NCBI GenBank assembly: GCA_001898825.1
Contig: MKVK01000014.1
Location: forward strand, 434,001 to 498,000
DNA length: 64,000 bases
From: Magnetospirillum sp. 64-120
Lineage (GTDB): Bacteria > Pseudomonadota > Alphaproteobacteria > Rhodospirillales > Magnetospirillaceae
Reading direction: 5' to 3'
Shown: one piece after another, positions 36,263-44,735 of the stretch
How the letters are laid out: every line of letters starts with the position of its first letter
Position numbering within the stretch: position 1 is the stretch's first letter
Position numbers and translations under genes: made by a program
Notes under the pieces: generated by a model
The model's input: only the letters and a program-made list of their open reading frames with translations
Database searches by the model: none
What the model was told of the DNA's origin: nothing

Positions 36263-37162
36263 TCAGAACAGGGTGACGTCGTCCTGGTCTGCGCCCGGCT
36301 TGCCCCCGTCGGCCAAACTGGATGCCGACATGCGCAGAACCCCTTCCGCAGCCAAGACGTCCAAGGCGGCCGCGATCCGTTCCAGCCGCTGGTGGGTGCG
36401 GTCTTCGAACTGCAGGTCGGTCACCACCTTGGCCACCGAGGATTCGATGGCCCGGGCGTTTTCCATGCTGGTGTGGACGGCGGCCGTCAGCAAGGAATCG
36501 CGCTCTTTCAGGAAAGCCAAGGTGCGCTCGACCTCTTCCTTGGCTTCGATCTGACGGGTCATGTCCATGGACGCGACCTCGGCCAAAGTGGCGTGCCCCG
36601 ATTTCAGAGCCTCGGCAATGGTGGCGATCTCGGTCTTGATCCCCGACGCCAGTTCCGACGTGGCCCGCGACAGCTCGCGGACCTCGCCGGCCACCACCCC
36701 GAAGGAACGTCCGGCGTCGCCGGCCCGTTCCGCCTCGATACGGGCGTTAAGGGCCAGCAGATTGGTTTTGGCGGTGATGCGGTCGATGCCTTCCACCGAA
36801 TGACTAAGGCGTGAAAGGTCTTCGATCACCCGGTCGATGGCGCGCACCATGCTGACCGCCTGCTTGGACATATGCAGGACCTCGCGGACGAATTCGCTGA
36901 GCGTCCCCCCCAGATGGCCGATGACTTCGGCGAAATCCTCGTGCCCGTCGGCGCCCATGCTGGCGCCGGAAGCGTCCAGGATGTCGGCGACGCAGGCGGT
37001 TTGGCTTTGGGTCAGCCGGGCCAGATCGAAAAACCGAGCTGTCAGATCGGAACTGGTGCTGCCGATCAGATTGGCCACATCCCGCAGTTCGCCTGACGCT
37101 GCGGCGGCTGCCTGGCGATTTTCCGCGACGACGTCTTCTCCCGGCGCGGGGTCAGACATCAC
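36263..37162 (-). CDS. Soluble MCP-like signalling protein
   Basis: 299 residues with no membrane segment. The central part carries the methyl-accepting chemotaxis core: [20 protein letters not shown] then [19 protein letters not shown], the hairpin tip of chemoreceptors. The C-terminal ~100 residues include [18 protein letters not shown], a tail seen in cytosolic MCP-like proteins of alphaproteobacteria. Start ATG 37162 or the adjacent ATG 37159; either overlaps the upstream small gene. It probably signals to a CheA/CheW-type complex or another partner encoded elsewhere. Confidence 0.85.
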   Translation of the reverse strand: MMSDPAPGEDVVAENRQAAAAASGELRDVANLIGSTSSDLTARFFDLARLTQSQTACVADILDASGASMGADGHEDFAEVIGHLGGTLSEFVREVLHMSKQAVSMVRAIDRVIEDLSRLSHSVEGIDRITAKTNLLALNARIEAERAGDAGRSFGVVAGEVRELSRATSELASGIKTEIATIAEALKSGHATLAEVASMDMTRQIEAKEEVERTLAFLKERDSLLTAAVHTSMENARAIESSVAKVVTDLQFEDRTHQRLERIAAALDVLAAEGVLRMSASSLADGGKPGADQDDVTLF

Positions 37163-37385
37163 GTTCCGGGTCGATGTCGTGGGCGCGCTTGCCGTATTTG
37201 TCGGTCAAGGATGGACCGGTCGCGATCTCGATATGGTCACGCTGGTATTTGACCGCATGGGACAGCATCTTCTGCTGCATCTCCAAGAGATGCTGCGTCA
37301 AATGCCCCATGCTTTGAGTTGAATTCAACCACGCCTTGAACCAGGCGTTTTGAAGCTCGGCGATGGCTTTGAAGGGATCTGCCAT
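37152..37385 (-). CDS. Small conserved-looking protein, function unknown (phasin-like pattern)
   Basis: 77 residues, amphipathic helices rich in Gln, Leu and Met ([20 protein letters not shown], then [16 protein letters not shown]). The N-terminus recalls short phasin-like or helical-bundle proteins, but the match is too weak to name. A ribosome site GGGAGGGCGCC precedes the ATG. The stop lies inside the start of the MCP-like gene, so the two are translationally coupled and may work together. Confidence 0.6.
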   Translation of the reverse strand: MADPFKAIAELQNAWFKAWLNSTQSMGHLTQHLLEMQQKMLSHAVKYQRDHIEIATGPSLTDKYGKRAHDIDPERDV

Positions 37386-37483
37386 GGCGCCCTCCCGTTG
37401 TTCACGGCGTCTGCCGCCGTCTCGGCACTGCCATCAAGTGTAGCAGAGGTGGCGTCGACGCGCCACCCGCACACCCCGCCCTC

Positions 37484-37810
37484 TTAGGCGGACAAAGCCG
37501 ACGCGCGGTCGGGAAGAATGGTCAGGATGCGGGCGAAGCCCGAAACGTCGAAGATTTCGCGGATATGGGGCTTCATGCCGCACAGGGCGAACTTACGCGG
37601 GGCGCGGGTCATCTTGGCCCCCACCAAAACCACGCGCAACCCAGCGCTGGAGATGTAATCAAGCTCCGAGAAGTCGATGATGATCTTGGCCGCACCGGTG
37701 TTGACCGCGGCGAGAACCCGGCCTTCGAAAGCCTTGGCGGTGGCGCTGTCGACACGGGCGATCGGCACCAGAACCTGGGCGCCGTCAACCTGCTCTTCCC
37801 GAATCTCCAT
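37484..37810 (-). CDS. STAS-domain anti-sigma factor antagonist
   Basis: 108 residues, one STAS domain with the phosphorylation site motif DYISSAGLRVVL at ~53-64. It begins 4 bp after the stop of the PP2C phosphatase/ATPase gene, its evident partner. In such switches the ATPase domain phosphorylates the serine and the phosphatase removes it, so the unphosphorylated STAS can capture a downstream regulator. It is the last gene of the six-gene operon that starts at 45523. No sigma factor gene is in the window. Confidence 0.92.
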   Translation of the reverse strand: MEIREEQVDGAQVLVPIARVDSATAKAFEGRVLAAVNTGAAKIIIDFSELDYISSAGLRVVLVGAKMTRAPRKFALCGMKPHIREIFDVSGFARILTILPDRASALSA

Positions 37811-37814
37811 ATCC

Positions 37815-40730
37815 CTAACTCTCCTGTACGGCGACGTTCTTTTCCAAGGTCACCACGTTTTTGCCGCCATCGCGGCGATAATCGGTACGGTCCATGAATT
37901 CCTTGACCAGGAACACCCCCAAACCACCGATGGGACGATCGTCCACCTCAAGGGCCAAATCCGGCTCGGGGGCGTCGGTGAAGGGATTGTACTCTTTGCC
38001 GTCATCGATGATTTCCGTCATCAGACAGCCGTTGTCCAGCGAGAAACGCACGTGAATATCATGGTGATGACTGTCGTCATAACCATACGAGACGATATTC
38101 GTAATCAATTCGTCCAGACACAAATTCAAATTGAACGAAATCCGGTCCGGCAAGCCATGCCGCTCGACGAACTCGTCCACCAATCCCGCCAGACGTTCCA
38201 GTTCAGCCAGATCGTTGGCGATGGTCACTTCCATGCGGTTGCGGGAAACCGGAGCCGGAGCCGGAGCCGGAGCAGGCTTGGGGGTGAACACCACCTTGGG
38301 ACGGCTGACCACACGCGGGGTGCTGACCACCTTGGCGGCGATCGCCGGCTTGACGGGCTGAGGGGCGGCGGGTTGGGGCTTGGCAACGAAGGTGATGGTC
38401 GGCTTAGCCGGCTTTGACGGCTTGACCACCGGCTTGGGGGGCTGCGACAGCTTCACCGCCGACACGGTCATCGCCGGCGCAGCAGGCACCACCTTGACCG
38501 GGGCGGGCGTCGAAACGGCCGGCGGCTCTGCATCCGGCTTGGGGCCACAGGGCGCGGTTTCCGCCTGGAAGCCGGTCAGCATCAGCCGGCGCTGCGGCGC
38601 ATCCTGGCCGGCTTCGGCGTCGCCAAAGCGATCGAAACGCAAGGACAGCATGGTGATGTCGTCGAATTGCGGCGCGTCGCCGACGAAAACTTCCACCGAT
38701 TGCTGGACCGTGCCGATGATCTGTTCGGGATGGATTGTCCCCAAGCCCCCCAGGGTCTTGATCAGGCGCGGCTCGTCATACAACTTTTCGGCCACGTCCT
38801 GGGCTTCGGTGACGCCGTCGGTGTACAGCAAGATGGCGTCACCCGGGGCAACCATGAAGGTGCCGGTGTCGTATTCCAGGTCTTCCATCACCCCCAGGGC
38901 GACGCCCGAGACATCGCGGATGGCTTCCACGTCGGCCCCTTGACGCAGGATCAGCGGCGGCGGATGGCCGGCATTGCAGAACGCCACCTCGCCCGAACGG
39001 ATGTCCACCACGGCATAGAAGCAGGTGGCGAACAAGGTCTGCGGGTTGTCGGCCGACAGCATGGTGTTGACGAAAGCCAGACATTCGCCGGGGGAACGCG
39101 ACAACGGCGCCACCGCCTTGATCAGCGACCGGGCGATGGCGATGAACATGGCCGCCGGCACGCCCTTGCCCGATGCGTCGCCGATGACGATGCCCAAGTG
39201 GTGATGGTCCAGCAGGAAGAAGTCGTAGAAATCGCCCCCCACTTCCTTGGCCGGAACCATGGCCGCGTGGATTTGGAACTCGTCGCGTTCCGGGAAGGGC
39301 GGGAAAACCTGCGGCAAAGACGACAACTGCAGTTCGCGGGCGAAATCCAGTTCCTGACGAAGCGCGTTCAACTGGTCGCGGGTGCGCAAGGCTTCGCGCA
39401 GCACTTCGGCTTCACGGGTCCGCTCGGCGATCAGTTTTTCCAGGGACAAGTGCTGTTCACGGATACGGTCGGACATGGTCTGGAAGGCCACGCCCAGCAC
39501 TTCCAGCTCGCCCTTGCCGCTGTCGGCGGCTTCCTCGTCGCCGGGCTTGCCGGCGGCCATGGCCTCGATCTGCTTGAGGTCGGCCAGGATGGCGGCACGC
39601 GCCTCTTCCTCCAGCATCTCGGACAATTTCTGCATCTGCAGGCGAATGAACAATTCCTGACGGCGACGTTGCCGTTCGCGCCGCTGCTGCATCAGGTCCA
39701 GCTTGACCGTGTTGTCCCGGAACACCCCGACGGTCTGGGCGATACGGCCGATTTCGTCGCGGTCGTTCTTGACTTCCAAGGTCACCGAGGTGTCGCCGCG
39801 CGACAGCGCGTTCAGCACCGCGATGGCTTCGTCCAGCGGGTGGAACGAGCGCCGCAGATAGACGTAGAAAATACCCAGCACCAGCACCAGGAAGCCGACC
39901 ACCGCGCCGATGGACACCTGACGGATCAAACGCTGGCGGGCCTGGGTTTCCGACACGTCGCGGGCGGTGACCAGGGCACCGATGACACGGTTGAAGCCGT
40001 CTTGCACCGGCAACACCACCACCGAGAAATAATGGTCCCCGTCCTGCCAGGTCAGCATGCGGCTTTTGCGAACGGTGATCTTGTCCTCGAACACCTTCCA
40101 CAAAGTGTCGTTGGTGCCCTGGGCCAGACGGCCGTTGCGGTCGACCAGGAAGATTTCCGACCCGGTCGAGGCCTTGAACTCGTCCAAAGGCGGCCGCATG
40201 TCGGATGCCAGCATGACGATGCCGACCACCTCGTCGGCGCCTTGCAGCGGATAGGCCAAGGTGGCGGTGAAGGTGCGCGACGCATCTTGCAGGATGCCGC
40301 GCACCGGGCGCTTGCCGTCGACGATGGCCCGCACCGTGCCGGCATCCAGCAAGGGCGGGTCCAGCAGCGACCCGCGCGAGCTGTAAAGCAGTTCGCCGTC
40401 GCGGTCGAGCACTTCCAGACGGTTGATGGCGCCGCGCAGCTTCAGGGCTTCGGCGACGGCACCGATCTGAACCAGGGTCATGGCCGGGTCGCGCCGTTCC
40501 ACCGCGGCGACGACATTCTTGTCGGACGCCACCGCGCGGGCGTCGGACTCCAGACGCTGGACGGTGTTTTCCACCAGTTTGCGCCAGAAGATTTCCTGCC
40601 CGTTCAACGTCGCCTGGGCATAGCGTTCATCGGCCAGCTCGTCGCTTTTCAGCCCGGCGAAGCCCAGACCCAGCACCAAAAGGCAATAGGTGACGGAAAC
40701 GATCAGCGTTACGCGTGTGCGCAGGAGCAT
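37815..40730 (-). CDS. Membrane sensor PP2C (SpoIIE-type) phosphatase with C-terminal anti-sigma-type ATPase
   Basis: 971 residues: membrane helix ~7-27, a large periplasmic dCache-like sensor ~30-270, second helix ~272-292, HAMP ~293-345, coiled coil, PP2C phosphatase ~480-700 (KEVGGDFYDFF, IGDASGKGVPAAM, NAGHPPPLIL, LLYTDGVTEA, FDDITMLSL), a ~115-residue Pro/Ala/Lys linker, and a GHKL ATPase at ~840-965 (NLCLDELITNIVSYGY, GGLGVFLVKEFMD). Opposing kinase and phosphatase activities on one sensor would set the phosphorylation of the STAS protein that follows. Its start overlaps the formyltransferase-like gene by 22 bp. The linker includes tandem GGAGCC hexamers (around 38252-38275). Confidence 0.93.
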   Translation of the reverse strand: MLLRTRVTLIVSVTYCLLVLGLGFAGLKSDELADERYAQATLNGQEIFWRKLVENTVQRLESDARAVASDKNVVAAVERRDPAMTLVQIGAVAEALKLRGAINRLEVLDRDGELLYSSRGSLLDPPLLDAGTVRAIVDGKRPVRGILQDASRTFTATLAYPLQGADEVVGIVMLASDMRPPLDEFKASTGSEIFLVDRNGRLAQGTNDTLWKVFEDKITVRKSRMLTWQDGDHYFSVVVLPVQDGFNRVIGALVTARDVSETQARQRLIRQVSIGAVVGFLVLVLGIFYVYLRRSFHPLDEAIAVLNALSRGDTSVTLEVKNDRDEIGRIAQTVGVFRDNTVKLDLMQQRRERQRRRQELFIRLQMQKLSEMLEEEARAAILADLKQIEAMAAGKPGDEEAADSGKGELEVLGVAFQTMSDRIREQHLSLEKLIAERTREAEVLREALRTRDQLNALRQELDFARELQLSSLPQVFPPFPERDEFQIHAAMVPAKEVGGDFYDFFLLDHHHLGIVIGDASGKGVPAAMFIAIARSLIKAVAPLSRSPGECLAFVNTMLSADNPQTLFATCFYAVVDIRSGEVAFCNAGHPPPLILRQGADVEAIRDVSGVALGVMEDLEYDTGTFMVAPGDAILLYTDGVTEAQDVAEKLYDEPRLIKTLGGLGTIHPEQIIGTVQQSVEVFVGDAPQFDDITMLSLRFDRFGDAEAGQDAPQRRLMLTGFQAETAPCGPKPDAEPPAVSTPAPVKVVPAAPAMTVSAVKLSQPPKPVVKPSKPAKPTITFVAKPQPAAPQPVKPAIAAKVVSTPRVVSRPKVVFTPKPAPAPAPAPVSRNRMEVTIANDLAELERLAGLVDEFVERHGLPDRISFNLNLCLDELITNIVSYGYDDSHHHDIHVRFSLDNGCLMTEIIDDGKEYNPFTDAPEPDLALEVDDRPIGGLGVFLVKEFMDRTDYRRDGGKNVVTLEKNVAVQES

Positions 40731-41611
40731 GACGCCCTCACCTTGTCAGAGGCAGCCCCGGCGACGGCCTGCAAGTGCCCGATGCCGTGTTCGGGCACGA
40801 AGCCGCGCAAAATCTCCATGTATTCGTCTGGATCGAACAGTTTCAGCCCCTTTTGGCGGAAAGCGGCGAAGGCCTCGGCATCGGGCAGCGATCCGTAGAC
40901 CCGCTGGCTGACGTCCTGGACCTTGGGCTGCGGGGCCTCGCCACGGCGCAGACCGTCCAGCATGTGGAAGAACATCTCCACACCGGCGCCATAGGTGTTG
41001 ACCACATGCCACAGCAACGAACGCGAAGCCTCGATGGGAAGCCAGCCGATGCCGATGACCGGGCCGGTATCGATGCCGTCATCCACCTTGTGCAGGGTAC
41101 AGCCGACGGCGTCGGCCCCTTCCAGCATGCAGCGGAACGGAGCGAACAGGCCGGCATAGCGCGGCAACGCCCCAGGATGGATGTTGTAGGTGCCGAACCG
41201 GGGAATGTCGAAGACGTTGCGCCGGAAGATCAGGGAAAAGCGCGCCGACAGCATGATGTCAGGGGCAAAGGCGCGCAGGAACTCTTCGCTTTCGGCATCG
41301 TTGATGCGGCTCACCACCCGCATCTCGACGCCATGACGCGCCGCCAGCCCCTCGAAGGTGGCCAAGGCGGTTTCGACACCAGGATCGCGGTCGATCAACG
41401 GGAACAGGGTGTCCACCGGCAGATCGCGTTCCAGGAACTTCATTTCCGCCAGTTCCGGCACGCTGTTTTCCACCGGCCGGGTCTTGTCGGACAGCAGGAC
41501 CACCACCTTGTCCCCGGCCAGACGGGGCAACACCTGATTGAGCACCAGGGCGCCGGCCAGATCACGCTTGGTGCACAACACGATGCGCAGGGATTGACGC
41601 GAGGCGCTCAT
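40709..41611 (-). CDS. Formyltransferase-fold enzyme, substrate unknown
   Basis: 300 residues related to the N-terminal domain of methionyl-tRNA formyltransferase and other N10-formyl-THF enzymes. The catalytic Asn-x-His is in YNIHPGALPRYAG and the aspartate in DDGIDTGPVIG. The C-terminal tRNA-binding domain of Fmt is absent, and the context is not def/fmt. Candidates are a sugar-amine or small-molecule N-formyltransferase, or a formyl hydrolase. It overlaps both neighbours (4 bp and 22 bp) within the sensor operon, so it may make or modify the compound the system handles; that is inference. Confidence 0.8.
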   Translation of the reverse strand: MSASRQSLRIVLCTKRDLAGALVLNQVLPRLAGDKVVVLLSDKTRPVENSVPELAEMKFLERDLPVDTLFPLIDRDPGVETALATFEGLAARHGVEMRVVSRINDAESEEFLRAFAPDIMLSARFSLIFRRNVFDIPRFGTYNIHPGALPRYAGLFAPFRCMLEGADAVGCTLHKVDDGIDTGPVIGIGWLPIEASRSLLWHVVNTYGAGVEMFFHMLDGLRRGEAPQPKVQDVSQRVYGSLPDAEAFAAFRQKGLKLFDPDEYMEILRGFVPEHGIGHLQAVAGAASDKVRASCSCAHA

Positions 41612-42627
41612 TGCCGCGGCTCCTCGGGGGTGTCCACTACTTCGGCCAATCCCAGCAACCCCATGGGCGGATAGATTTCCAAAGCCCGGACCACCGGCAT
41701 GTTGATGATGATCGACAGGCGCTTGGGCGGTTCGATGGGCAAATCGGCCGGCGCCTTCCTGTGCACCAGGATCTGTTCCGCCTTGTACGCCGTCAACTGG
41801 CCCACCGTATAGTAACGGTAGACGCCGCCGAACATGGCCTTCGAGAACAGCACCGGGTTTTCGGCGGCGGCGAAGCTGGGAATCTTCTCGGCCAGGGCGG
41901 CGCCGGTCAGGATGTCGCGGTTGACGTTCAAGAAGGTGTCGGGGGGGATGTACAGGAAATCCACCCCGGCCTGCTTCAGCCCCGCCACCTTGGGGGCGAT
42001 ACTGGCCACCACCGGCTTGCCGTCGACCACGTCCACCGGAGCCACCACCAGTTCGAAACCGTCACGGCGTCCCAAAGCCCGCAATTCGTCGGCGGCCACC
42101 AGCGAGTTCTTTTCCAGCGGGTTGTAAACCATGCCCAAGCGCCGCACCGGACGATAGGATTGCAGCAGGTTGACCTGGGTTTCCATGGGCACCAGATAGC
42201 TGGTGCCGGCGATGTTGCGCCGCGACGAGGACAGGTCGGGCACCACCTTGGCGCCATCCGGCTGCGACACGATGGCGAAGACGGCGGGGATGTCGGTGAT
42301 GTGTTTGGCCGGGTCCACCTTGTCGTAGGTTCCCAGCATGTCCACCGTCACCGTGGTCCCCCAGGTGAACACCAGGTCAACCCCCAACTGCTTGGCTTCG
42401 GCGACGAATTCCGGCAGCTTGCTGCGGTCCTGGCCGGCGTCGCGGATGATCAGCTCCACCGGGATGTTCTGGTTGGTGAAGTAATCCTTGAAGCCTTGGG
42501 CGGCGTCTTCCCAGCCGCGCCACAGCGCCATGTAGATGCGAAAGGGCTTTTGCACCGGGTCGGCCGCCGCCGGCAGCGTCCACAAGGCAAGTGCCGAAGC
42601 CAGTCCCAGGAACCCACGACGGTTCAT
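41608..42627 (-). CDS. Solute-binding protein (ABC_sub_bind family) with twin-arginine signal
   Basis: 339 residues. The N-terminus MNRRGFLGLASALALWTLPA fits a Tat signal (RRGFLG), with cleavage near PAAADP. The body is a two-lobed periplasmic binding protein of the family with VDLVFTWGTTVTVDML, GMVYNPLEKNSLVAA and FLYIPPDTFLN. No ABC permease or ATPase accompanies it. In this operon it more likely presents a ligand to the two sensor proteins or the MFS carrier. Overlaps both neighbours by 4 bp. Tat use would imply folding before export. Confidence 0.88.
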   Translation of the reverse strand: MNRRGFLGLASALALWTLPAAADPVQKPFRIYMALWRGWEDAAQGFKDYFTNQNIPVELIIRDAGQDRSKLPEFVAEAKQLGVDLVFTWGTTVTVDMLGTYDKVDPAKHITDIPAVFAIVSQPDGAKVVPDLSSSRRNIAGTSYLVPMETQVNLLQSYRPVRRLGMVYNPLEKNSLVAADELRALGRRDGFELVVAPVDVVDGKPVVASIAPKVAGLKQAGVDFLYIPPDTFLNVNRDILTGAALAEKIPSFAAAENPVLFSKAMFGGVYRYYTVGQLTAYKAEQILVHRKAPADLPIEPPKRLSIIINMPVVRALEIYPPMGLLGLAEVVDTPEEPRQ

Positions 42628-44735
42628 TGCGCCCCCTCCTCGCTTTCAAGGTGTGGGCCGTCCCCGTAGCGGCCAGCCAGCATGGCGAACACCGCCGCCA
42701 TGCCCAAGACCACCGAACCGATGGCGACAATAGCGCCCTCGGCCCCCCACAGGGGCCAGAAAACCGCCGCCAGCAACGGCCCGACCACCGAACCGATGCG
42801 TTCCAGCGTCCGCAACAGGGCCAGAACCTGGGTGCGGCCGTAATGCTGGCATTCCACCCAGCAAATATCGGGGATCAACGCCAATTGCGGCGACGCCGAC
42901 ATGCCATGGGCAGCCCCCAGGAACACGATGCCCAGCATCAGCGGCCACGTCCCGTCGAACAGCGCCGCCAGCAAGATCCCCACCCCGCCCAGGATGCCGC
43001 CCACGGCGATCTGCCCGACGCGCCAGCCCCATTGGTCGGCGAAACGCGTGGCGTAATAGGACACCACCAGCATGACCAGCGGATAAAGCACCATGATGCG
43101 GGCGATTTCCGGCAGCGTGTGTTCCGTCCCCCACAGCACCAGCGGCACCAGGAAGAAGAAATAGCCGGTCAAGGCGATCTTGGCGGGAATGGCGGCGAAC
43201 AACACCAAGACGGTGAAACGCCAGTTGAGGAAAATCCGCGACAGACCCTTGGGGTCGCCCTCTGCGGCGGGCGGCAGGTCGGGCGAGGTCGGAACCTTTT
43301 CCAGCAAGTACCCCAGCAGAAGGCCGGAAACCACCACCAAACCGGCCGAAACGAAGAACGAAGGGGCGAAACCGATACGGTCGGCCATCACCCCGCCGAT
43401 GGCGGTCCCGCACAGGGCGGCGGACAGCACCGCCCCCACATAGCTGCCCAGGCCGGTGGCCCGGTTGCCGTCGTTGGTGGCCTTCGAGATGTAGCCCTGG
43501 CAAGCCACGGTCACCAAGGCATAGCCCAAGCCGGTGATGCCGCGCCACAGGCTGAGTTCGATGACGCTTTGCGACAGGCCGCTCATCAAGCAGCCCAGGA
43601 CAGCCGGCACCAGACCGATTTGAAACACCCGGCGGCTGCCAAGGCGTTCGGTGACGGCGCCGCCCCACAACGAGCCCAGGGCGATCCCCGCCATGAACAC
43701 CGCGATGGGCAAGGCGATCATCAGTTCCGGCGTCAGCAAGGTCATGCGCCGCGGCAAGGATTGGGCGAAAAGCGGCAGGAAAGAGCGGCTTATTTCTTCG
43801 GCGAAGACGAACAGGAACAGCGGCAGACGCACGTCCGAGGACAGTTTTTCGCGCAGGAAGCCCGGCGCGCCCGAGGCGTCGAAGCGAAACAGGAACTTTA
43901 CCCGATCGGCGATGTCGCCGGCCCTTTCCGCCGCGCCCCGGTCGAAATGGCCGGTCCGCACTTCGTCGATATAGGCCATCAGACCGCGATAGGCGCTGTC
44001 CACCTTGCGCATGCTGGCGTTGAACACCCGGGCGAAGTGCCCTACTTCGTCGTCGGCGCGAATCCCCGGCATATGCGAAAAATCGCCCTTCCGGCCCTGG
44101 CCGATGACTTCGGCCACCAGCTTCATCGGGCCGGAAACGTTGAACACCACCACGAACAGCAGGATTTCGAAGGCGACGATCAGCGACGCCCCCAGAACCA
44201 CGGCGATGTCGTAGAAAATGCTGAACAGTCGCGACGAGATATAGCCCTGGTCAAAACCCACATGCACCGATCCGACCAACCCGCTACGCCCCTTCACCGG
44301 CAGGGCCAGATCGACGAAATCGCCGATCTGCAAGGTGGCGCCATCCTTGTCCGACAAGGATCCCGCCTGTTCCCGGTAATGGTCCGCCAATTGGCCACCC
44401 AAGGCGCCGCGCAGGAACAGGATCGTCCCATCGGTTCCGGTGATGCCGAGATAACGGATTTCAGGATTTCCGCTCAACACCTGGGCGAAGAACTCATCCA
44501 CCCCCACCAGCTTCTCGACCGGAATGCCATAGGCGACGGCGCGTTCGACCTGAACCACCAGATCGCGACCGACGGCGGCGGCCTTGCGGTCCAGTTCGGG
44601 GTTCATGCCCTGCTCGAAGCGGTCCAGCGCCATGAACGAGGCCAGCCCCATGGGCGGCACCAACACCAGCACCGCCAGCATCAACAGCCTGATCAGCAAA
44701 GAGCGGGAGCTATCCAATCGCATGCTTGCCCTCAT
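42624..44735 (-). CDS. MFS transporter fused to an N-terminal periplasmic sensor/HAMP module
   Basis: 703 residues. The N-terminal ~270 look like a receptor: membrane helix ~13-35, a ~135-residue periplasmic domain (FFAQVLSGNPEIRYLGITGTDGTILF), second helix ~172-197 and a HAMP-like linker (GPMKLVAEVIGQGRKGDFSHM). Then follow ~400 residues with 12 hydrophobic segments of a major facilitator carrier, including the loop 2-3 motif GALWGG-like GSLWGGAVTERLGSRR. Receptor modules usually drive kinases or cyclases, not carriers, so this is an unusual fusion. It overlaps neighbours at both ends by ATGA. Confidence 0.87.
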   Translation of the reverse strand: MRASMRLDSSRSLLIRLLMLAVLVLVPPMGLASFMALDRFEQGMNPELDRKAAAVGRDLVVQVERAVAYGIPVEKLVGVDEFFAQVLSGNPEIRYLGITGTDGTILFLRGALGGQLADHYREQAGSLSDKDGATLQIGDFVDLALPVKGRSGLVGSVHVGFDQGYISSRLFSIFYDIAVVLGASLIVAFEILLFVVVFNVSGPMKLVAEVIGQGRKGDFSHMPGIRADDEVGHFARVFNASMRKVDSAYRGLMAYIDEVRTGHFDRGAAERAGDIADRVKFLFRFDASGAPGFLREKLSSDVRLPLFLFVFAEEISRSFLPLFAQSLPRRMTLLTPELMIALPIAVFMAGIALGSLWGGAVTERLGSRRVFQIGLVPAVLGCLMSGLSQSVIELSLWRGITGLGYALVTVACQGYISKATNDGNRATGLGSYVGAVLSAALCGTAIGGVMADRIGFAPSFFVSAGLVVVSGLLLGYLLEKVPTSPDLPPAAEGDPKGLSRIFLNWRFTVLVLFAAIPAKIALTGYFFFLVPLVLWGTEHTLPEIARIMVLYPLVMLVVSYYATRFADQWGWRVGQIAVGGILGGVGILLAALFDGTWPLMLGIVFLGAAHGMSASPQLALIPDICWVECQHYGRTQVLALLRTLERIGSVVGPLLAAVFWPLWGAEGAIVAIGSVVLGMAAVFAMLAGRYGDGPHLESEEGAQ

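Noticed and set aside
37448-37467. Hairpin GGTGGCG / CGCCACC after the STAS gene as a terminator
   Set aside because: No T-run follows on the minus strand, so termination is not supported; it may still be a weak structure.
38250-38280. Tandem GGAGCC hexamers as a possible CRISPR-like or regulatory repeat
   Set aside because: They encode the Pro-Ala linker of the phosphatase and have no spacers; a coding low-complexity repeat explains them. The same holds for the OmpA linker repeat near 49384-49480.
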